A stretch of DNA of 64,000 nt, taken from the NCBI RefSeq assembly GCF_902168435.1, contig NZ_LR656169.1:186001-250000 (forward strand). The letters are read 5' to 3'. Positions 44,154 through 53,882 of this stretch are shown here, in pieces. Positions within the stretch are counted from its first letter, which is position 1. The number at the start of each line of letters is the position of its first letter. Under the pieces are notes generated by a model that worked only from the letters and a program-made list of their open reading frames with translations, made no database searches and was not told where the DNA came from. This DNA comes from Bacillus marasmi (GTDB taxonomy: Bacteria > Bacillota > Bacilli > Bacillales > Cytobacillaceae). Made by a program: the position numbers and the translations under genes.

Positions 44154-45734
44154 TTATAGAGGAATGTTACCGTGTTTTTTCTTCGGTCTTTTCTCTTCTT
44201 TATTGCGAAGCATTTCAAGCGCTTGGATAAGCTTGATTCTTGTTTCGCGTGGGTCGATAACATCATCAACCATACCGCGAGCAGCTGCAACGTAAGGGTT
44301 TGCAAATTTCACACGATATTCTTCGATTTTCGCTGCGCGAGTTGCTTCAGGATCTGGACTGTTAGCAATTTCTTTAGCAAAAATAATGTTTGCAGCACCT
44401 TGAGATCCCATTACGGCGATTTCTGCGTTCGGCCATGCAAATACTAAGTCAGCACCGATTGATTTACTGTTTAATGCAACATAAGCGCCGCCGTAAGCTT
44501 TTCTTGTAATAACTGTAAGCTTAGGAACAGTTGCTTCAGAGTATGCATAAAGGATTTTCGCACCGTGACGGATGATACCACCATGCTCCTGCTTAATGCC
44601 TGGGAAGAAGCCTGTAACGTCCTCAAATGTGATGATTGGAACGTTGAAAGAGTCACACAAGCGAATGAAACGTGCTGCTTTATCAGATGAGTCGATATCA
44701 AGACCACCAGCCATGAATTTTGGTTGGTTACATACTAAACCAACTGGCTCACCTTTAATTCTTGCAAAACCAACAACTACGTTTTTCGCGAAGTCTTTGT
44801 GTATTTCCATAAAAGAACCGGAATCCACAACCTGTTCTATAACAACATGTACGTCATAAGACTTCGTAGCTGTGATAGGAACAATCTCCGCTAATTCTGG
44901 GCGATAATCGTCTTCCTCAGTTGTTTCTAGACGAGGAGGCATTTCATTGCAGTTGTTCGGAAGGTAGCTTAATACATCACGAACAGCTTGAATGATTTCT
45001 TCCTCAGTTTCAGCACGATAATGACAGTTACCGCTAATCGTACTGTGAACTTTAGCTCCACCAAGGTTTTCAGAAGTGATTTTCTCTCCGGTAACGGTTT
45101 CAATAACCTTTGGACCAGTGATAAACATTTGGCTAGTTTTTTCAACCATGAAGACAAAGTCAGTGATAGCTGGTGAGTAAACTGCACCACCTGCACAAGG
45201 TCCAAGGATAACAGAAATTTGAGGAATTACCCCAGAATAAATAGAGTTACGGTAGAAGATTTGACCATAACCATCTAGAGAAACTACCCCCTCTTGAATA
45301 CGTGCACCACCAGAGTCGTTTAATCCAATGAAAGGAGCACCATTTTTCGCAGCAAGGTCCATTACGTTAGCAATTTTCATTGCATGCATTTCACCAAGAG
45401 CTCCACCAAATACTGTAAAGTCTTGAGAGAATAAGTAGATTGGACGACCGTTTACTTTACCGTATCCAGTAACAACACCATCACCAGGTCCTTTTACATT
45501 CTCAAGACCGAAGTCACTGCTACGGTGCTCAATAAATGCGTTTAATTCAACAAATGTACCTGGGTCAACTAATAGCTCGATTCTTTCACGAGCTGTTAAT
45601 TTACCTTTTTCATGTTGCTTCGCGATACGATCGTCACCGCCACCTAATTCAATTTCACGTTTTAAATCATAAAGCTCATAGATTTTTTCATACATATCAG
45701 GTTGTACAACTTCTTTATTTTTCACAGAACTCAT
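44154..45734 (-). CDS. yqjD: Acyl-CoA carboxylase carboxyltransferase (YqjD, PccB/MmdA type)
   Basis: Carboxyltransferase of about 526 residues from the PccB/MmdA family. It has paired crotonase-like domains with the acyl-CoA oxyanion stretches GGARIQEGVVSLDGYGQIF and GGAYVALNSKSIGADLVFAW, plus ITGPKVIETVTGE. With a biotin carboxylase partner it would make methylmalonyl-CoA from propionyl-CoA; alone with a membrane partner the family can decarboxylate. No biotin subunit is in the window. ATG 45734 has GGAGGGG 6 nt upstream. The start overlaps the epimerase gene by 20 bp, so the pair is coupled. Confidence 0.9.
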   Translation of the reverse strand: MSSVKNKEVVQPDMYEKIYELYDLKREIELGGGDDRIAKQHEKGKLTARERIELLVDPGTFVELNAFIEHRSSDFGLENVKGPGDGVVTGYGKVNGRPIYLFSQDFTVFGGALGEMHAMKIANVMDLAAKNGAPFIGLNDSGGARIQEGVVSLDGYGQIFYRNSIYSGVIPQISVILGPCAGGAVYSPAITDFVFMVEKTSQMFITGPKVIETVTGEKITSENLGGAKVHSTISGNCHYRAETEEEIIQAVRDVLSYLPNNCNEMPPRLETTEEDDYRPELAEIVPITATKSYDVHVVIEQVVDSGSFMEIHKDFAKNVVVGFARIKGEPVGLVCNQPKFMAGGLDIDSSDKAARFIRLCDSFNVPIITFEDVTGFFPGIKQEHGGIIRHGAKILYAYSEATVPKLTVITRKAYGGAYVALNSKSIGADLVFAWPNAEIAVMGSQGAANIIFAKEIANSPDPEATRAAKIEEYRVKFANPYVAAARGMVDDVIDPRETRIKLIQALEMLRNKEEKRPKKKHGNIPL

Positions 45735-46113
45735 ATAATACCCCTCCAGTTGATTTTGGATGCAAGAATGCAACTTTAGTACCGTGTGCGCCTGGTCTTG
45801 GCTCGTCATCGATCATACGAATGCCTTTTTCTTTCATTTCCTCAATTCGCTCTTTTATTGAAGTTACCCCTAGAGCGACGTGATGGATTCCTTCCCCCCG
45901 CTTTTCAATAAATTTTGCAATAGGACTGTCATCAGATGTCGGTTCAAGTAGCTCTAATTTTGTTTCCCCTACATGTATAAACGCTACTTTAACTCTTTGG
46001 GTTGGTACTTCTTCAATACTTTCTAAATGCAAACCAAGAGTTTCTGTATAAAATGACAAGTGATCCTGTAAGGATTTGACAGCAATCCCAATGTGGTCGA
46101 CTTTTTTCACCAT
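45715..46113 (-). CDS. mce: Methylmalonyl-CoA epimerase
   Basis: VOC-fold metalloenzyme of 132 residues that interconverts (R)- and (S)-methylmalonyl-CoA. It has the two paired motifs VDHIGIAVKSLQDHLSFYTE and GIHHVALGVTSIKERIEEMK, each with a metal histidine, and glutamates in KLELLEP and GVLYEFCEK. GGGGG lies just before the ATG. It overlaps yqjD by 20 bp. With mutA/mutB nearby the role in propionyl-CoA conversion is secure. Called yqjC in B. subtilis. Confidence 0.92.
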   Translation of the reverse strand: MVKKVDHIGIAVKSLQDHLSFYTETLGLHLESIEEVPTQRVKVAFIHVGETKLELLEPTSDDSPIAKFIEKRGEGIHHVALGVTSIKERIEEMKEKGIRMIDDEPRPGAHGTKVAFLHPKSTGGVLYEFCEK

Positions 46114-46266
46114 TTTCCCCCACCATACCTTCTTCAGAATAATATAATAATATAAAATATTCTACTAATTTATCAAAAATCCTTCATAAAAAATTCAGTT
46201 GTTGAAATTTGTTTTTTTTTATACAATAGAGGTTGCTAACTTAGTCATTGTTTGAGGAGGATTTAA

Positions 46267-46362
46267 ATGCGAAAAAGAAAAACAAGAAAAGTGATTGTAA
46301 TGCTGATGCTAGTCTCCATGCTTGTTTCAACCCTCCTATTCGGGATTTCGACATTTATGTAA
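46267..46362 (+). CDS. Prli42-like stressosome-associated mini-membrane protein
   Basis: A 31-residue protein: a basic head MRKRKTRK followed by one hydrophobic helix (VIVMLMLVSMLVSTLLFGIS) and a short tail. Length, basic N-terminus and the STLLxGxSxF-like end match Prli42, which anchors the stressosome in Listeria and is widespread in Firmicutes. GAGGAGG lies 6 nt before the ATG, and a strong terminator (46382-46420) follows. The family call is from memory of its pattern. Confidence 0.8.
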   Translation: MRKRKTRKVIVMLMLVSMLVSTLLFGISTFM

Positions 46363-46381
46363 ACCTAGCTCCGACCATAAC

Positions 46382-46420
46382 GAAGCGGCTGACTTTTCAT
46401 GAAGTCAGCCGCTTTTTATT
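46382..46420 (+). terminator. Terminator after prli42
   Basis: AAGCGGCTGACTT, 6-nt loop, AAGTCAGCCGCTT, then TTTATTTC. Confidence 0.92.
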
Positions 46421-46481
46421 TCTTTTTTTGGAAATTTTTACGCCCAATTCCAAAAAAAATTTTTTTTATTTCCTTAAACTA

Positions 46482-47486
46482 CTAACTAATTTCGACTTCG
46501 GGAGCATGTTTTTTACGGCTGTTTTTGTTGTTTAATCCTTTAAAGCTGCTTTTAATAATTAAATATCGTTCCATTTCATTCACAAAATGCAGTAATGCTG
46601 ATCGCGCCTCAAACTCTTCTCTCGTTTTCGGCATTTCCATATTTTGAAAATCTTGTTTCATTGCCATCAATTTTTCTAAGTATACATACGCGCTATTACC
46701 AGGGTTAATTCCACTAGCCAATTCATCTATAAAATCAGCAATGATATCCCTTTGCATTACCATATGCTGAATTTCAGTAATCGTCGGTAACACGCGTTCA
46801 ATGATTTCAAATTGTTTCTCTCTAATTCTAAAATATTGATAGTAAATTTCCTCCATTTTTACAATTTGATTTTCGACTTGTTGAAATGCCAAAATCTTTG
46901 CTTCTTCGATTAATTTCGCCGCTTCTGTAATTTCCTTCCCATCCCAATCAAGCTCATTTGTCCGTAAATATCTAGCTATTTCTAAAAAGATGACTTTAAA
47001 TTTCTCCTCGATTTGTTCCTGATATACATCCAATTTTGGTTTTATACTTGGCATGTAGAGATTCATTACCAAAGCTACACCAATTCCGATCGTAATGATG
47101 CCTAATTCATTTAAGATGACTTCAGTTGTGAATTTCCCGGCGGAAAAAATATGTAACAAAATAACCGAACTCGAAACAATTCCATCTTGTGCTTTAAAGA
47201 GAACTGCTGTGGGGATAAAAAAGAGTAAAAGAAACCCGATTACTAGAGGCTGGTAAGCAATATGCTCAAAAAAGACAAACGCAAATAGCATCGCTAAAAT
47301 ACAAGCTAAAAAACGATCCCAGGATGCTCGCAATGATTTTTTCCTCGTCACTTGAATGCACAAAATCGTCAGGATACCTGCCGATACATAGCTTTCAAGT
47401 CCGAGGGCTTGTGCCAGACTGATTGATAGAGCAGTGCCAACTGCCGTCTTAATTGTTCGATATCCAATTCTAAATTTTAACTTCAT
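46482..47486 (-). CDS. yqjA: Aromatic acid exporter family protein YqjA
   Basis: Membrane protein of 334 residues. The N-terminal third contains four to five membrane helices (TAVGTALSISLAQALGL, SAGILTILCIQVTRKKSL, FLACILAMLFAFVFFEHIAY, LVIGFLLLFFIPTAVLF). A long cytoplasmic helical domain follows, as in the ArAE/DUF939 family. Export of aromatic acids is inferred for the family and unproven here. It is upstream of the mce-yqjD pair but on its own, with prli42 divergent between. Confidence 0.87.
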   Translation of the reverse strand: MKLKFRIGYRTIKTAVGTALSISLAQALGLESYVSAGILTILCIQVTRKKSLRASWDRFLACILAMLFAFVFFEHIAYQPLVIGFLLLFFIPTAVLFKAQDGIVSSSVILLHIFSAGKFTTEVILNELGIITIGIGVALVMNLYMPSIKPKLDVYQEQIEEKFKVIFLEIARYLRTNELDWDGKEITEAAKLIEEAKILAFQQVENQIVKMEEIYYQYFRIREKQFEIIERVLPTITEIQHMVMQRDIIADFIDELASGINPGNSAYVYLEKLMAMKQDFQNMEMPKTREEFEARSALLHFVNEMERYLIIKSSFKGLNNKNSRKKHAPEVEIS

Positions 47487-47572
47487 AAAAAACTCCTAAT
47501 GCACCTATTTGGTAAAAACACACAATTCTTTTTTTAATTTTAACAAAATTCTGTTAGAAATTCATTGAAAAA

Positions 47573-47598
47573 GAAAAAAGATGGGAGTCCCATCTTTT
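47573..47598 (-). terminator. Terminator after brxB
   Basis: Minus strand AAAGATGGGA/TCCCATCTTT with almost no loop, then TTT and TC-rich sequence. Confidence 0.7.
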
Positions 47599-48034
47599 AA
47601 ACTTCTTCACAATGTTTTTCAAATGCATTCTGGAGCTTTTTAACAACATCCATCGGTCCAAATCCTTCAATATCATGACGCTCAATCATTTCGCAAATTT
47701 TTCCATCTTTTAAAAGCGCAAATGAAGGTGAGGATGGAGGAAAACCTGTAAAATAACCCCGCGCTTTCTCTGTTGCCTCTTTGTCCTGGCCAGCGAATAC
47801 GGTTACTAAATGGTCTGGTCGCTTATCATAATGAAGTGCATGACCTGCAGCAGGCCGTGCGATACCACCAGCACACCCACAAACTGAATTAATCATCACT
47901 AAAGTGGTTCCTTTTTGTGAAAGGGCTTCATCAACCTCTTCAGCTGTCTTAAGCTCCTGGTATCCTGCACTAACAATCTCCTGTCGTGCTTGACGAACAA
48001 CATCATTCATAAAAAGATTAAAATCGATACTCAT
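47597..48034 (-). CDS. brxB: Bacilliredoxin BrxB (YqiW)
   Basis: Thioredoxin-fold de-bacillithiolase of the UPF0403 family, 145 residues, with the CGC active site at C52-G53-C54 ([15 protein letters not shown]). It removes bacillithiol from oxidised proteins, which implies that this organism makes bacillithiol. The start [20 protein letters not shown] and the [21 protein letters not shown] tail are typical. It is its own unit between meaB and yqjA. Confidence 0.92.
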   Translation of the reverse strand: MSIDFNLFMNDVVRQARQEIVSAGYQELKTAEEVDEALSQKGTTLVMINSVCGCAGGIARPAAGHALHYDKRPDHLVTVFAGQDKEATEKARGYFTGFPPSSPSFALLKDGKICEMIERHDIEGFGPMDVVKKLQNAFEKHCEEV

Positions 48035-48057
48035 ATAATCGCTCCTTGAATTTTAAT

Positions 48058-48075
48058 TAGAAAAGCGCAAGCGCC
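48058..48075. repeat. Fragment of the GC-rich palindromic repeat end
   Basis: GAAAAGCGCAAGCGCC matches the left end of the repeat family at 6019 and 7829. Only this end remains, in the brxB-meaB gap. Confidence 0.5.
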
Positions 48076-48138
48076 ATATCACTATGATAACAATACCAAC
48101 AAGTTGTTTTCAACATTTAAGGATTTATTGATTCATTG

Positions 48139-48170
48139 TAAAATGGGGTGATTCCTACGGAACCACCCCT
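48139..48170 (-). terminator. Terminator after meaB
   Basis: Minus strand GGGGTGGTTCC, 3-nt loop, GGAATCACCCC, then ATTTTA. Confidence 0.75.
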
Positions 48171-48175
48171 CATTG

Positions 48176-49258
48176 CTAACCTAGATATGCTTTAAACAGA
48201 CTTTCAACTGCAGATGTAACGGTACGATCTCCTGTTATTACCTCATTTTCAAGCTTTGGCAATAAAAATTTTACATCAGGATGATGGAAAAAGCTAGCTT
48301 GGAGTTGGTCGACAATCATTGAATACATCCATTCTTTCGTTTGGACTCGACGTCTTGCCTCGAAAACACCAGACTCTTTCGTTTTGGTTTCGAATTCATT
48401 AACGATTTTCCATACTCCGTCAATTCCTTCATAATACAAAGCTGAGCAGGTTGTAACTTGAGTTGGCCAGCCTTTTGTATAAGGCTGAAGGAAATGAACA
48501 ATCCGTCGATACTCTTCTCGTGTTTTTTCAGCTAAAGGTTTATTTTCCCCATCCGCTTTATTCACGACAATAGCATCGGCAAGTTCCATTATTCCTTTTT
48601 TCATACCTTGCAGCTCATCACCAGCACCTGTTAATACTACAAGCATGAAAAAGTCAACCATGTTGCGGACTACTACTTCACTTTGTCCAACCCCTACCGT
48701 TTCGATAAGGATTACATCAAAGCCAGCTGCCTCACAAATAAGCATCGTCTCACGGGTTTTGCGATGGACGCCTCCTAGCTTTCCTTCAGATGGAGACGGA
48801 CGGATGAACGCACGTGGATTATTAGCTAATTCCCCCATGCGCGTTTTATCGCCCAAAATACTTCCACCGCTTATACTAGAGCTTGGGTCAACAGCTAAAA
48901 CGGCAACGCGATAACCTTGTTCGCACAAGTACGTCCCAAATGCCTCAATGAATGTACTTTTCCCAGCTCCAGGAACACCGGTAATACCGATGCGGATAGA
49001 CTTCCCAGAATCGGGAAGGAGCTTTTGCAAAAGTTCCTGTCCCTTTTGAAAATGGTGCTCAGCATTGCTTTCAATCAGAGTAATCGCCCGCGCGAGTAAT
49101 CCTCGGTCTCCGCTTTTAACACCTTTTGCCAGATCATCAACACTTAAGTCTTGGCCTTCTGACTTTTTTTTGAACCGTTTTTTCGGGACAAAAGCACTTG
49201 ATTGTGCTCCGTCCAGAAGTTGCGGATCAAGCCTATCCGAACTTTTATTTTCGTCCAT
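48176..49258 (-). CDS. meaB: Methylmalonyl-CoA mutase-associated GTPase MeaB
   Basis: G3E-family GTPase that loads and protects the adenosylcobalamin cofactor of methylmalonyl-CoA mutase. The 360-residue protein has the P-loop GVPGAGKST (94-102), switch-region ETVGVGQSEVVV and the NKADG base-specificity motif. Its ATG overlaps the mutB stop by one base (TAATG), so it is coupled as last gene of mutA-mutB-meaB and ends at the terminator at 48139-48170. The short lysine-rich N-terminal extension is not unusual. Confidence 0.94.
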   Translation of the reverse strand: MDENKSSDRLDPQLLDGAQSSAFVPKKRFKKKSEGQDLSVDDLAKGVKSGDRGLLARAITLIESNAEHHFQKGQELLQKLLPDSGKSIRIGITGVPGAGKSTFIEAFGTYLCEQGYRVAVLAVDPSSSISGGSILGDKTRMGELANNPRAFIRPSPSEGKLGGVHRKTRETMLICEAAGFDVILIETVGVGQSEVVVRNMVDFFMLVVLTGAGDELQGMKKGIMELADAIVVNKADGENKPLAEKTREEYRRIVHFLQPYTKGWPTQVTTCSALYYEGIDGVWKIVNEFETKTKESGVFEARRRVQTKEWMYSMIVDQLQASFFHHPDVKFLLPKLENEVITGDRTVTSAVESLFKAYLG

Positions 49259-51447
49259 TATTTTACCACTTCCTCGTAGCCCAAACGTTGGTAAATCTTT
49301 TCGATTACCTTTTGAGCTGCAACTGGAATGACGGTTCCAGGACCGAAGATAGCAGCGGCACCATGCTCATATAAATACTCGTAATCCTGAGCTGGAATTA
49401 CCCCACCAATAACAACTAGAATATCTTCCCGGCCAAGCTTTTTCAATTCCTCAACAAGCGCTGGAAGAAGTGTTTTATGACCAGCTGCTAAAGAACTAAA
49501 TCCAACTACGTGTACGTCGTTTTCTACAGCTTGACGAGCTGTTTCTTCAGGTGTTTGGAATAAAGGACCGATATCAACATCGTAGCCTAAATCCGCGAAG
49601 GCAGTTGAAATAACCTTAGCCCCACGGTCATGGCCATCTTGTCCAAGTTTGGCAACTAGGATACGTGGTCTTCTTCCTTCATTTTCAAGGAATTCTTCAC
49701 ACATTTGTTTTACTGTTGCGATTTCTTCCTCGTTAGAGAAGGCAGTGCTATATACACCACTAATTGAACGGATTACTGCTTTATGACGACCTGATGCTAC
49801 TTCAATTGCATCAGAGATTTCGCCAAGTGATGCACGCGCACGAGCTGCTTTAACTGCAAGGTCAAGTAGGTTACCTTCGCCAGTTTCAGCTGCAGCTGTG
49901 ATGGCTGCTAGAGCTTCTTTGACTGCATTTTCATCACGAGTCGCTCTTAACTGAGCCAAACGTTCAATTTGCGATTTTCTAACTGCAGTATTGTCTACTT
50001 CTAAAATATCGATTTCTTCTTCTTGCTCTAAGCGATATTTGTTTACACCCACGATTGTTTCTTCGCCAGAATCGATTTTTGCTTGTCTGCGAGCAGCTGC
50101 TTCTTCGATTCTCATTTTTGGAAGACCAGTTTCGATTGCTTTTGCCATACCGCCAAGATTTTCAATTTCTTCAATATGTGCCCAAGCACGTTCAACTAAC
50201 TGATTAGTTAGAGTTTCTACATAGTAGGAACCACCCCAAGGATCAATTACATTCGTTACACCCGCTTCTTCTTGAAGGAATAGCTGAGTATTACGTGCAA
50301 TACGAGCCGAGAAATCAGTTGGAAGCGCAATTGCTTCATCCAATGCATTTGTATGAAGGGATTGCGTATGACCCATTGTTGCTGCATGAGCTTCAATAAG
50401 CGTACGAGTAACGTTATTGAATGGATCTTGCTCAGTTAAACTCCAACCAGAAGTTTGAGAGTGCGTACGTAGAGCTAAAGATTTTTCGCTTTGTGGCAAG
50501 AAGGTTTTAATCATTTTTGCCCAAATAATCCGTGCTGCGCGCATTTTAGCAACTTCCATGAAATAGTTCATACCAATTGCCCAGAAGAACGAAAGTCTCG
50601 GTGCAAACTTATCGATTGGAATACCTGCTTTTAAGCCCGTTCTAACATATTCAAGTCCATCAGCCAAAGTATAAGCTAATTCAATATCTGCTGGTGCACC
50701 TGCTTCTTGCATGTGGTAACCAGAGATACTGATGCTATTGAATTTTGGCATGTACTTGGATGTATATTCAAAAATGTCAGCAATAATTTTCATTGACATT
50801 TCTGGTGGATAAATATACGTATTACGCACCATGTATTCCTTTAAAATATCATTTTGAATTGTACCAGAAAGCTTTTCTTGGCTTACACCTTGTTCTTCAG
50901 CAGTAACGATGTAAAAAGCCATAACTGGTAAAACGGCACCATTCATTGTCATTGATACTGACATTTGATCAAGTGGAATACCATTAAACAATGTTTTCAT
51001 ATCTAAAATAGAATCAATTGCCACACCAGCTTTACCAACATCCCCAACTACACGAGGGTGGTCTGAATCATAACCGCGGTGGGTTGCAAGGTCAAATGCA
51101 ACAGATAGCCCTTTTTGACCCATTGCAAGGTTACGACGGTAGAACGCATTACTTTCTTCCGCAGTTGAGAAACCAGCGTATTGACGAACAGTCCAAGGAC
51201 GATTTACATACATTGTAGGATATGGTCCACGTGTGTATGGTGCTACCCCTGGTTTATCGTCAAGATGAGTCATGCCTTCTAAATCATCTTTCGAATAAAG
51301 CGGTTTAACTTTAATATATTCGTTTGTTTCAAACAAAAGATCATCGATTGATTTTGCAACCTCTGCTTCTGCTTTTTTTTGCCACTCTTGTTTTGTTGCT
51401 TCTTGATCTTTTAAAATATCAACATTTTTAAAATCTGGTTTTGTCAT
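49258..51447 (-). CDS. mutB: Methylmalonyl-CoA mutase, catalytic large subunit
   Basis: Adenosylcobalamin-dependent isomerase of succinyl-CoA and methylmalonyl-CoA. The 729-residue protein has an N-terminal barrel with the substrate-site stretch [20 protein letters not shown]. The C-terminal B12-binding domain carries DGHDRG (604-609, cobalt-ligating histidine) and the [12 protein letters not shown] and GGVIPAQDY loops. It is 5 bp after mutA and overlaps meaB by one base. All cofactor residues are intact, so the enzyme should be active. Confidence 0.96.
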   Translation of the reverse strand: MTKPDFKNVDILKDQEATKQEWQKKAEAEVAKSIDDLLFETNEYIKVKPLYSKDDLEGMTHLDDKPGVAPYTRGPYPTMYVNRPWTVRQYAGFSTAEESNAFYRRNLAMGQKGLSVAFDLATHRGYDSDHPRVVGDVGKAGVAIDSILDMKTLFNGIPLDQMSVSMTMNGAVLPVMAFYIVTAEEQGVSQEKLSGTIQNDILKEYMVRNTYIYPPEMSMKIIADIFEYTSKYMPKFNSISISGYHMQEAGAPADIELAYTLADGLEYVRTGLKAGIPIDKFAPRLSFFWAIGMNYFMEVAKMRAARIIWAKMIKTFLPQSEKSLALRTHSQTSGWSLTEQDPFNNVTRTLIEAHAATMGHTQSLHTNALDEAIALPTDFSARIARNTQLFLQEEAGVTNVIDPWGGSYYVETLTNQLVERAWAHIEEIENLGGMAKAIETGLPKMRIEEAAARRQAKIDSGEETIVGVNKYRLEQEEEIDILEVDNTAVRKSQIERLAQLRATRDENAVKEALAAITAAAETGEGNLLDLAVKAARARASLGEISDAIEVASGRHKAVIRSISGVYSTAFSNEEEIATVKQMCEEFLENEGRRPRILVAKLGQDGHDRGAKVISTAFADLGYDVDIGPLFQTPEETARQAVENDVHVVGFSSLAAGHKTLLPALVEELKKLGREDILVVIGGVIPAQDYEYLYEHGAAAIFGPGTVIPVAAQKVIEKIYQRLGYEEVVK

Positions 51448-51452
51448 TGTTA

Positions 51453-53285
51453 TTACACCTCCATTTCATCAAGCAGCTGTGCTAATGTTTGGTAGCAGTT
51501 GCTCTTCACAGTGATAAAATCTCTAATACCGGCAGTTTTCCACTCAGTTTCATTTTCAAGAGCACCGGCAATGTAGAATGTCGCAGCAGGATTTTGCTCC
51601 TTAAGCTTAGCAACTAGCTCTGCACCAAATTCATTGTATTGGTCATTGCTTCCGCAAATGCAATAATGACTAACTGGTGTACCACTTACAAAAGCAACAG
51701 CTGATTCGATGGAATCGACTGCATCACTTTTTACTGTCTTAATTCCTCCAGGAGCAACAAAGCCAGTAATAAAATCAGCGCGTGCTTTATGATTTTTTAA
51801 TTCGCCTAAGCAAATTAAGCCAATAGTAGGTTCTGCTACTAATTTTTCAGCACGGCTACGTAATACTTCATAAGGCTGTGCTAAACGCTCTTGAGCAATG
51901 GTTTGGAAAGAACCATCTTGTTTAGCAGCGTTAGCTTCTTGTACTTGAAGTGGCTCTTCTGCAAGGTTAGCGTAAATATTTGTTCCGATAATACTTTGTT
52001 TGCGAGTGAAAATATCCTTTTGACGTTTTTCTTTAACTGCTTGAATTTGCTCTTGCAGCCAATTTGAACGTAACGCAGACACAAGTCCACCTTTTTCATC
52101 AATTTCAAGGAATAAGGCCCATGCTTTTTCTGCAAGCTCATTTGTTAATGATTCAATGTACCATGAGCCACCTGCTGGATCGACAACATTTTTCAAATGT
52201 GCTTCTTCCTTAAGAACCAATTGAATGTTACGAGCAATCCGGTCAGAGAATCCATTCACTTTTCCTTCTGGCTCATTGAATGGACTTACATGCAAGTACT
52301 GGATGCCACCAAGGATTGCTGCAAATGCCTCATTACCTGCTCTTAGTAGGTTTACATATGGGTCATATTTTGTTTTTGTATATGGAGATGTTTCTGCTGA
52401 AATCACCAATTTACGCAACTCTGGAGCCACTGCATATGCCTCCGTTAATTTGCTCCATAGGAGTCTTGCAGCACGTAGCTTAGCCATTTCCATGAAGAAA
52501 TTTGAACCAATCGCAAACTTAAACACCATTTTTTCAAGAATGTGTTCGATGCTTAATCCTCGTTCAGATAGTTTCTCAATATGCTCAACACCTGTTGCTA
52601 AGCTGATAGCCAGTTCCTGAACTGCGTTTGCTCCACCATTATGATATGGAGTTGTGTCAACTAGAATTGTCTTTAGATTTGGTAATTTTTCAGCATTGTA
52701 GCTGATTGTTTTCGCCCATTGATCATAAGCTGTATCGATATCAGCACCAGTTTCTACTGCAACTGCAATCGGGTCTAAACCAATAAAACCGCAAACATCT
52801 TCAATTTTCCCTTTTTCCTCAGCTAATTGTTGAACTAGAGTTAATAGGTCAGCCTGATAATGCTTTGCATTTACGCTGAATGGATATGACGCAAAAACAT
52901 CAGTTAGGATATTTGGGATTTCCAATAATACTTTTTCTGACAACTCAAATGAAATGGCAGTTTGCCCTTTCTGAAATGATGTAATTAACATCTCTTTCAT
53001 TTCATCAACGTTTCCTGCTGGAATTGTCTGTGCTACCTTCCATTCATTTGTTGCATATCCAAGCGGATTAATACCGCGACGATAATCTTCAAAACCTGGA
53101 ATTTCTGAAACGACTTTGTTTTCTAAGTCTTCTTTTGTATAAAGTGGTTTTAAGCGAATGTCTTCATATGTACTTCTGGATAGTGAATCGACAGACTTGC
53201 CTTTTAAGCTTTCTTCGGCTTTTTGTTTCCACTCATCTGTTGATACCGGTGGAAATACGACGCTTTTCATTTCATTCATACTCAT
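51453..53285 (-). CDS. mutA: Methylmalonyl-CoA mutase, small (non-catalytic) subunit
   Basis: Small subunit of the heterodimeric mutase, 610 residues from ATG 53285. It keeps the barrel ([40 protein letters not shown]) but has lost the DxHxxG cobalamin motif in the degenerate C-terminal domain, as expected. The frame stays open to TTG 53324, and the only strong ribosome site (GGAGGGAGGGG, 53322-53312) serves an overlapping 9-codon frame that ends ATGA on the mutA start. Translation of mutA may therefore depend on coupling to that leader. First gene of mutA-mutB-meaB. Confidence 0.93.
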   Translation of the reverse strand: MSMNEMKSVVFPPVSTDEWKQKAEESLKGKSVDSLSRSTYEDIRLKPLYTKEDLENKVVSEIPGFEDYRRGINPLGYATNEWKVAQTIPAGNVDEMKEMLITSFQKGQTAISFELSEKVLLEIPNILTDVFASYPFSVNAKHYQADLLTLVQQLAEEKGKIEDVCGFIGLDPIAVAVETGADIDTAYDQWAKTISYNAEKLPNLKTILVDTTPYHNGGANAVQELAISLATGVEHIEKLSERGLSIEHILEKMVFKFAIGSNFFMEMAKLRAARLLWSKLTEAYAVAPELRKLVISAETSPYTKTKYDPYVNLLRAGNEAFAAILGGIQYLHVSPFNEPEGKVNGFSDRIARNIQLVLKEEAHLKNVVDPAGGSWYIESLTNELAEKAWALFLEIDEKGGLVSALRSNWLQEQIQAVKEKRQKDIFTRKQSIIGTNIYANLAEEPLQVQEANAAKQDGSFQTIAQERLAQPYEVLRSRAEKLVAEPTIGLICLGELKNHKARADFITGFVAPGGIKTVKSDAVDSIESAVAFVSGTPVSHYCICGSNDQYNEFGAELVAKLKEQNPAATFYIAGALENETEWKTAGIRDFITVKSNCYQTLAQLLDEMEV

Positions 53286-53311
53286 AAGCCGGCTGTCTCT
53301 GGGACAACCAT
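53282..53311 (-). CDS. Possible 9-residue leader peptide upstream of mutA
   Basis: ATG 53311 directly follows GGAGGGAGGGG and encodes MVVPETAGL before a TGA at 53284-53282. The stop overlaps the mutA start as ATGA. It may be a translational-coupling device or attenuating uORF; existence rests only on the ribosome site and overlap. Confidence 0.4.
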   Translation of the reverse strand: MVVPETAGL

Positions 53312-53611
53312 CCCCTCCCTCCAATATTTGCTGAAACTAAATTTTAATAAAATTCTAATTATTCGGGCATCCCTTATTATTTTAGTATATCCTGTCGAAA
53401 CTGGCAATGTGAGAAACTCAGAAAGCAGAATTTTATTTTATTGTTTGTCAAATATTGGATAATAATGTAGACATATATTATATAGAAGAACTTCAATGAC
53501 CGCTTTAATTATTGCAAAATTTTACCAGTAATACATTTGTGATTTTTACAAATTCTAAAACTGATATTCAAATTTTGAATATCTCATCCATCCTAACCAC
53601 GAGGTGATAGT

Positions 53612-53764
53612 ATGAGTTATAAAGATCATTTAGATCCACACTCTAAGCTTTTTCACCACACTTGGACACGGCCAAAACATTTAAATTCGCAGGTAAATGG
53701 TCAAACAAAGCGAACGCTAAATACGATTATTGCGAGAAGTAATGCGAAAGCCCACCATTGGTAG
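53612..53764 (+). CDS. Small hypothetical protein upstream of bkdB region
   Basis: A 50-residue polar protein rich in H, K and N (MSYKDHLDPHSKLFHHTWTR, ending ARSNAKAHHW). GAGGTG lies 5 nt before the ATG, and a clear terminator (53793-53829) follows, so it is a complete transcription unit. No family recognised, no membrane segment. It is divergent from mutA across a 326-bp AT-rich gap and convergent with bkdB. Confidence 0.7.
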   Translation: MSYKDHLDPHSKLFHHTWTRPKHLNSQVNGQTKRTLNTIIARSNAKAHHW

Positions 53765-53792
53765 GATGCCCATGAATTGAATCAATTGGGGG

Positions 53793-53829
53793 AAAGCTGG
53801 CTTTTCCATAGGAAAAGTCAGCTTTTTTT
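53793..53829 (+). terminator. Terminator of the 53612 small gene
   Basis: AAAGCTGGCTTTTCC, 3-nt loop, GGAAAAGTCAGCTTT then TTTT. Confidence 0.88.
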
Positions 53830-53841
53830 AGTTAACGACAA

Positions 53842-53878
53842 AGAAAAGCTGTTGCGGACCAAATTCCGCAACAGCTTT
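53842..53878 (-). terminator. Terminator of the bkd operon
   Basis: Minus strand AAAGCTGTTGCGG, 8-nt loop, CCGCAACAGCTTT then TCTTTG. Confidence 0.88.
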
Positions 53879-53882
53879 AGTA

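Noticed and set aside
48058-48175. Small gene between brxB and meaB
   Set aside because: Only a repeat fragment and the meaB terminator are present; no start with a ribosome site.
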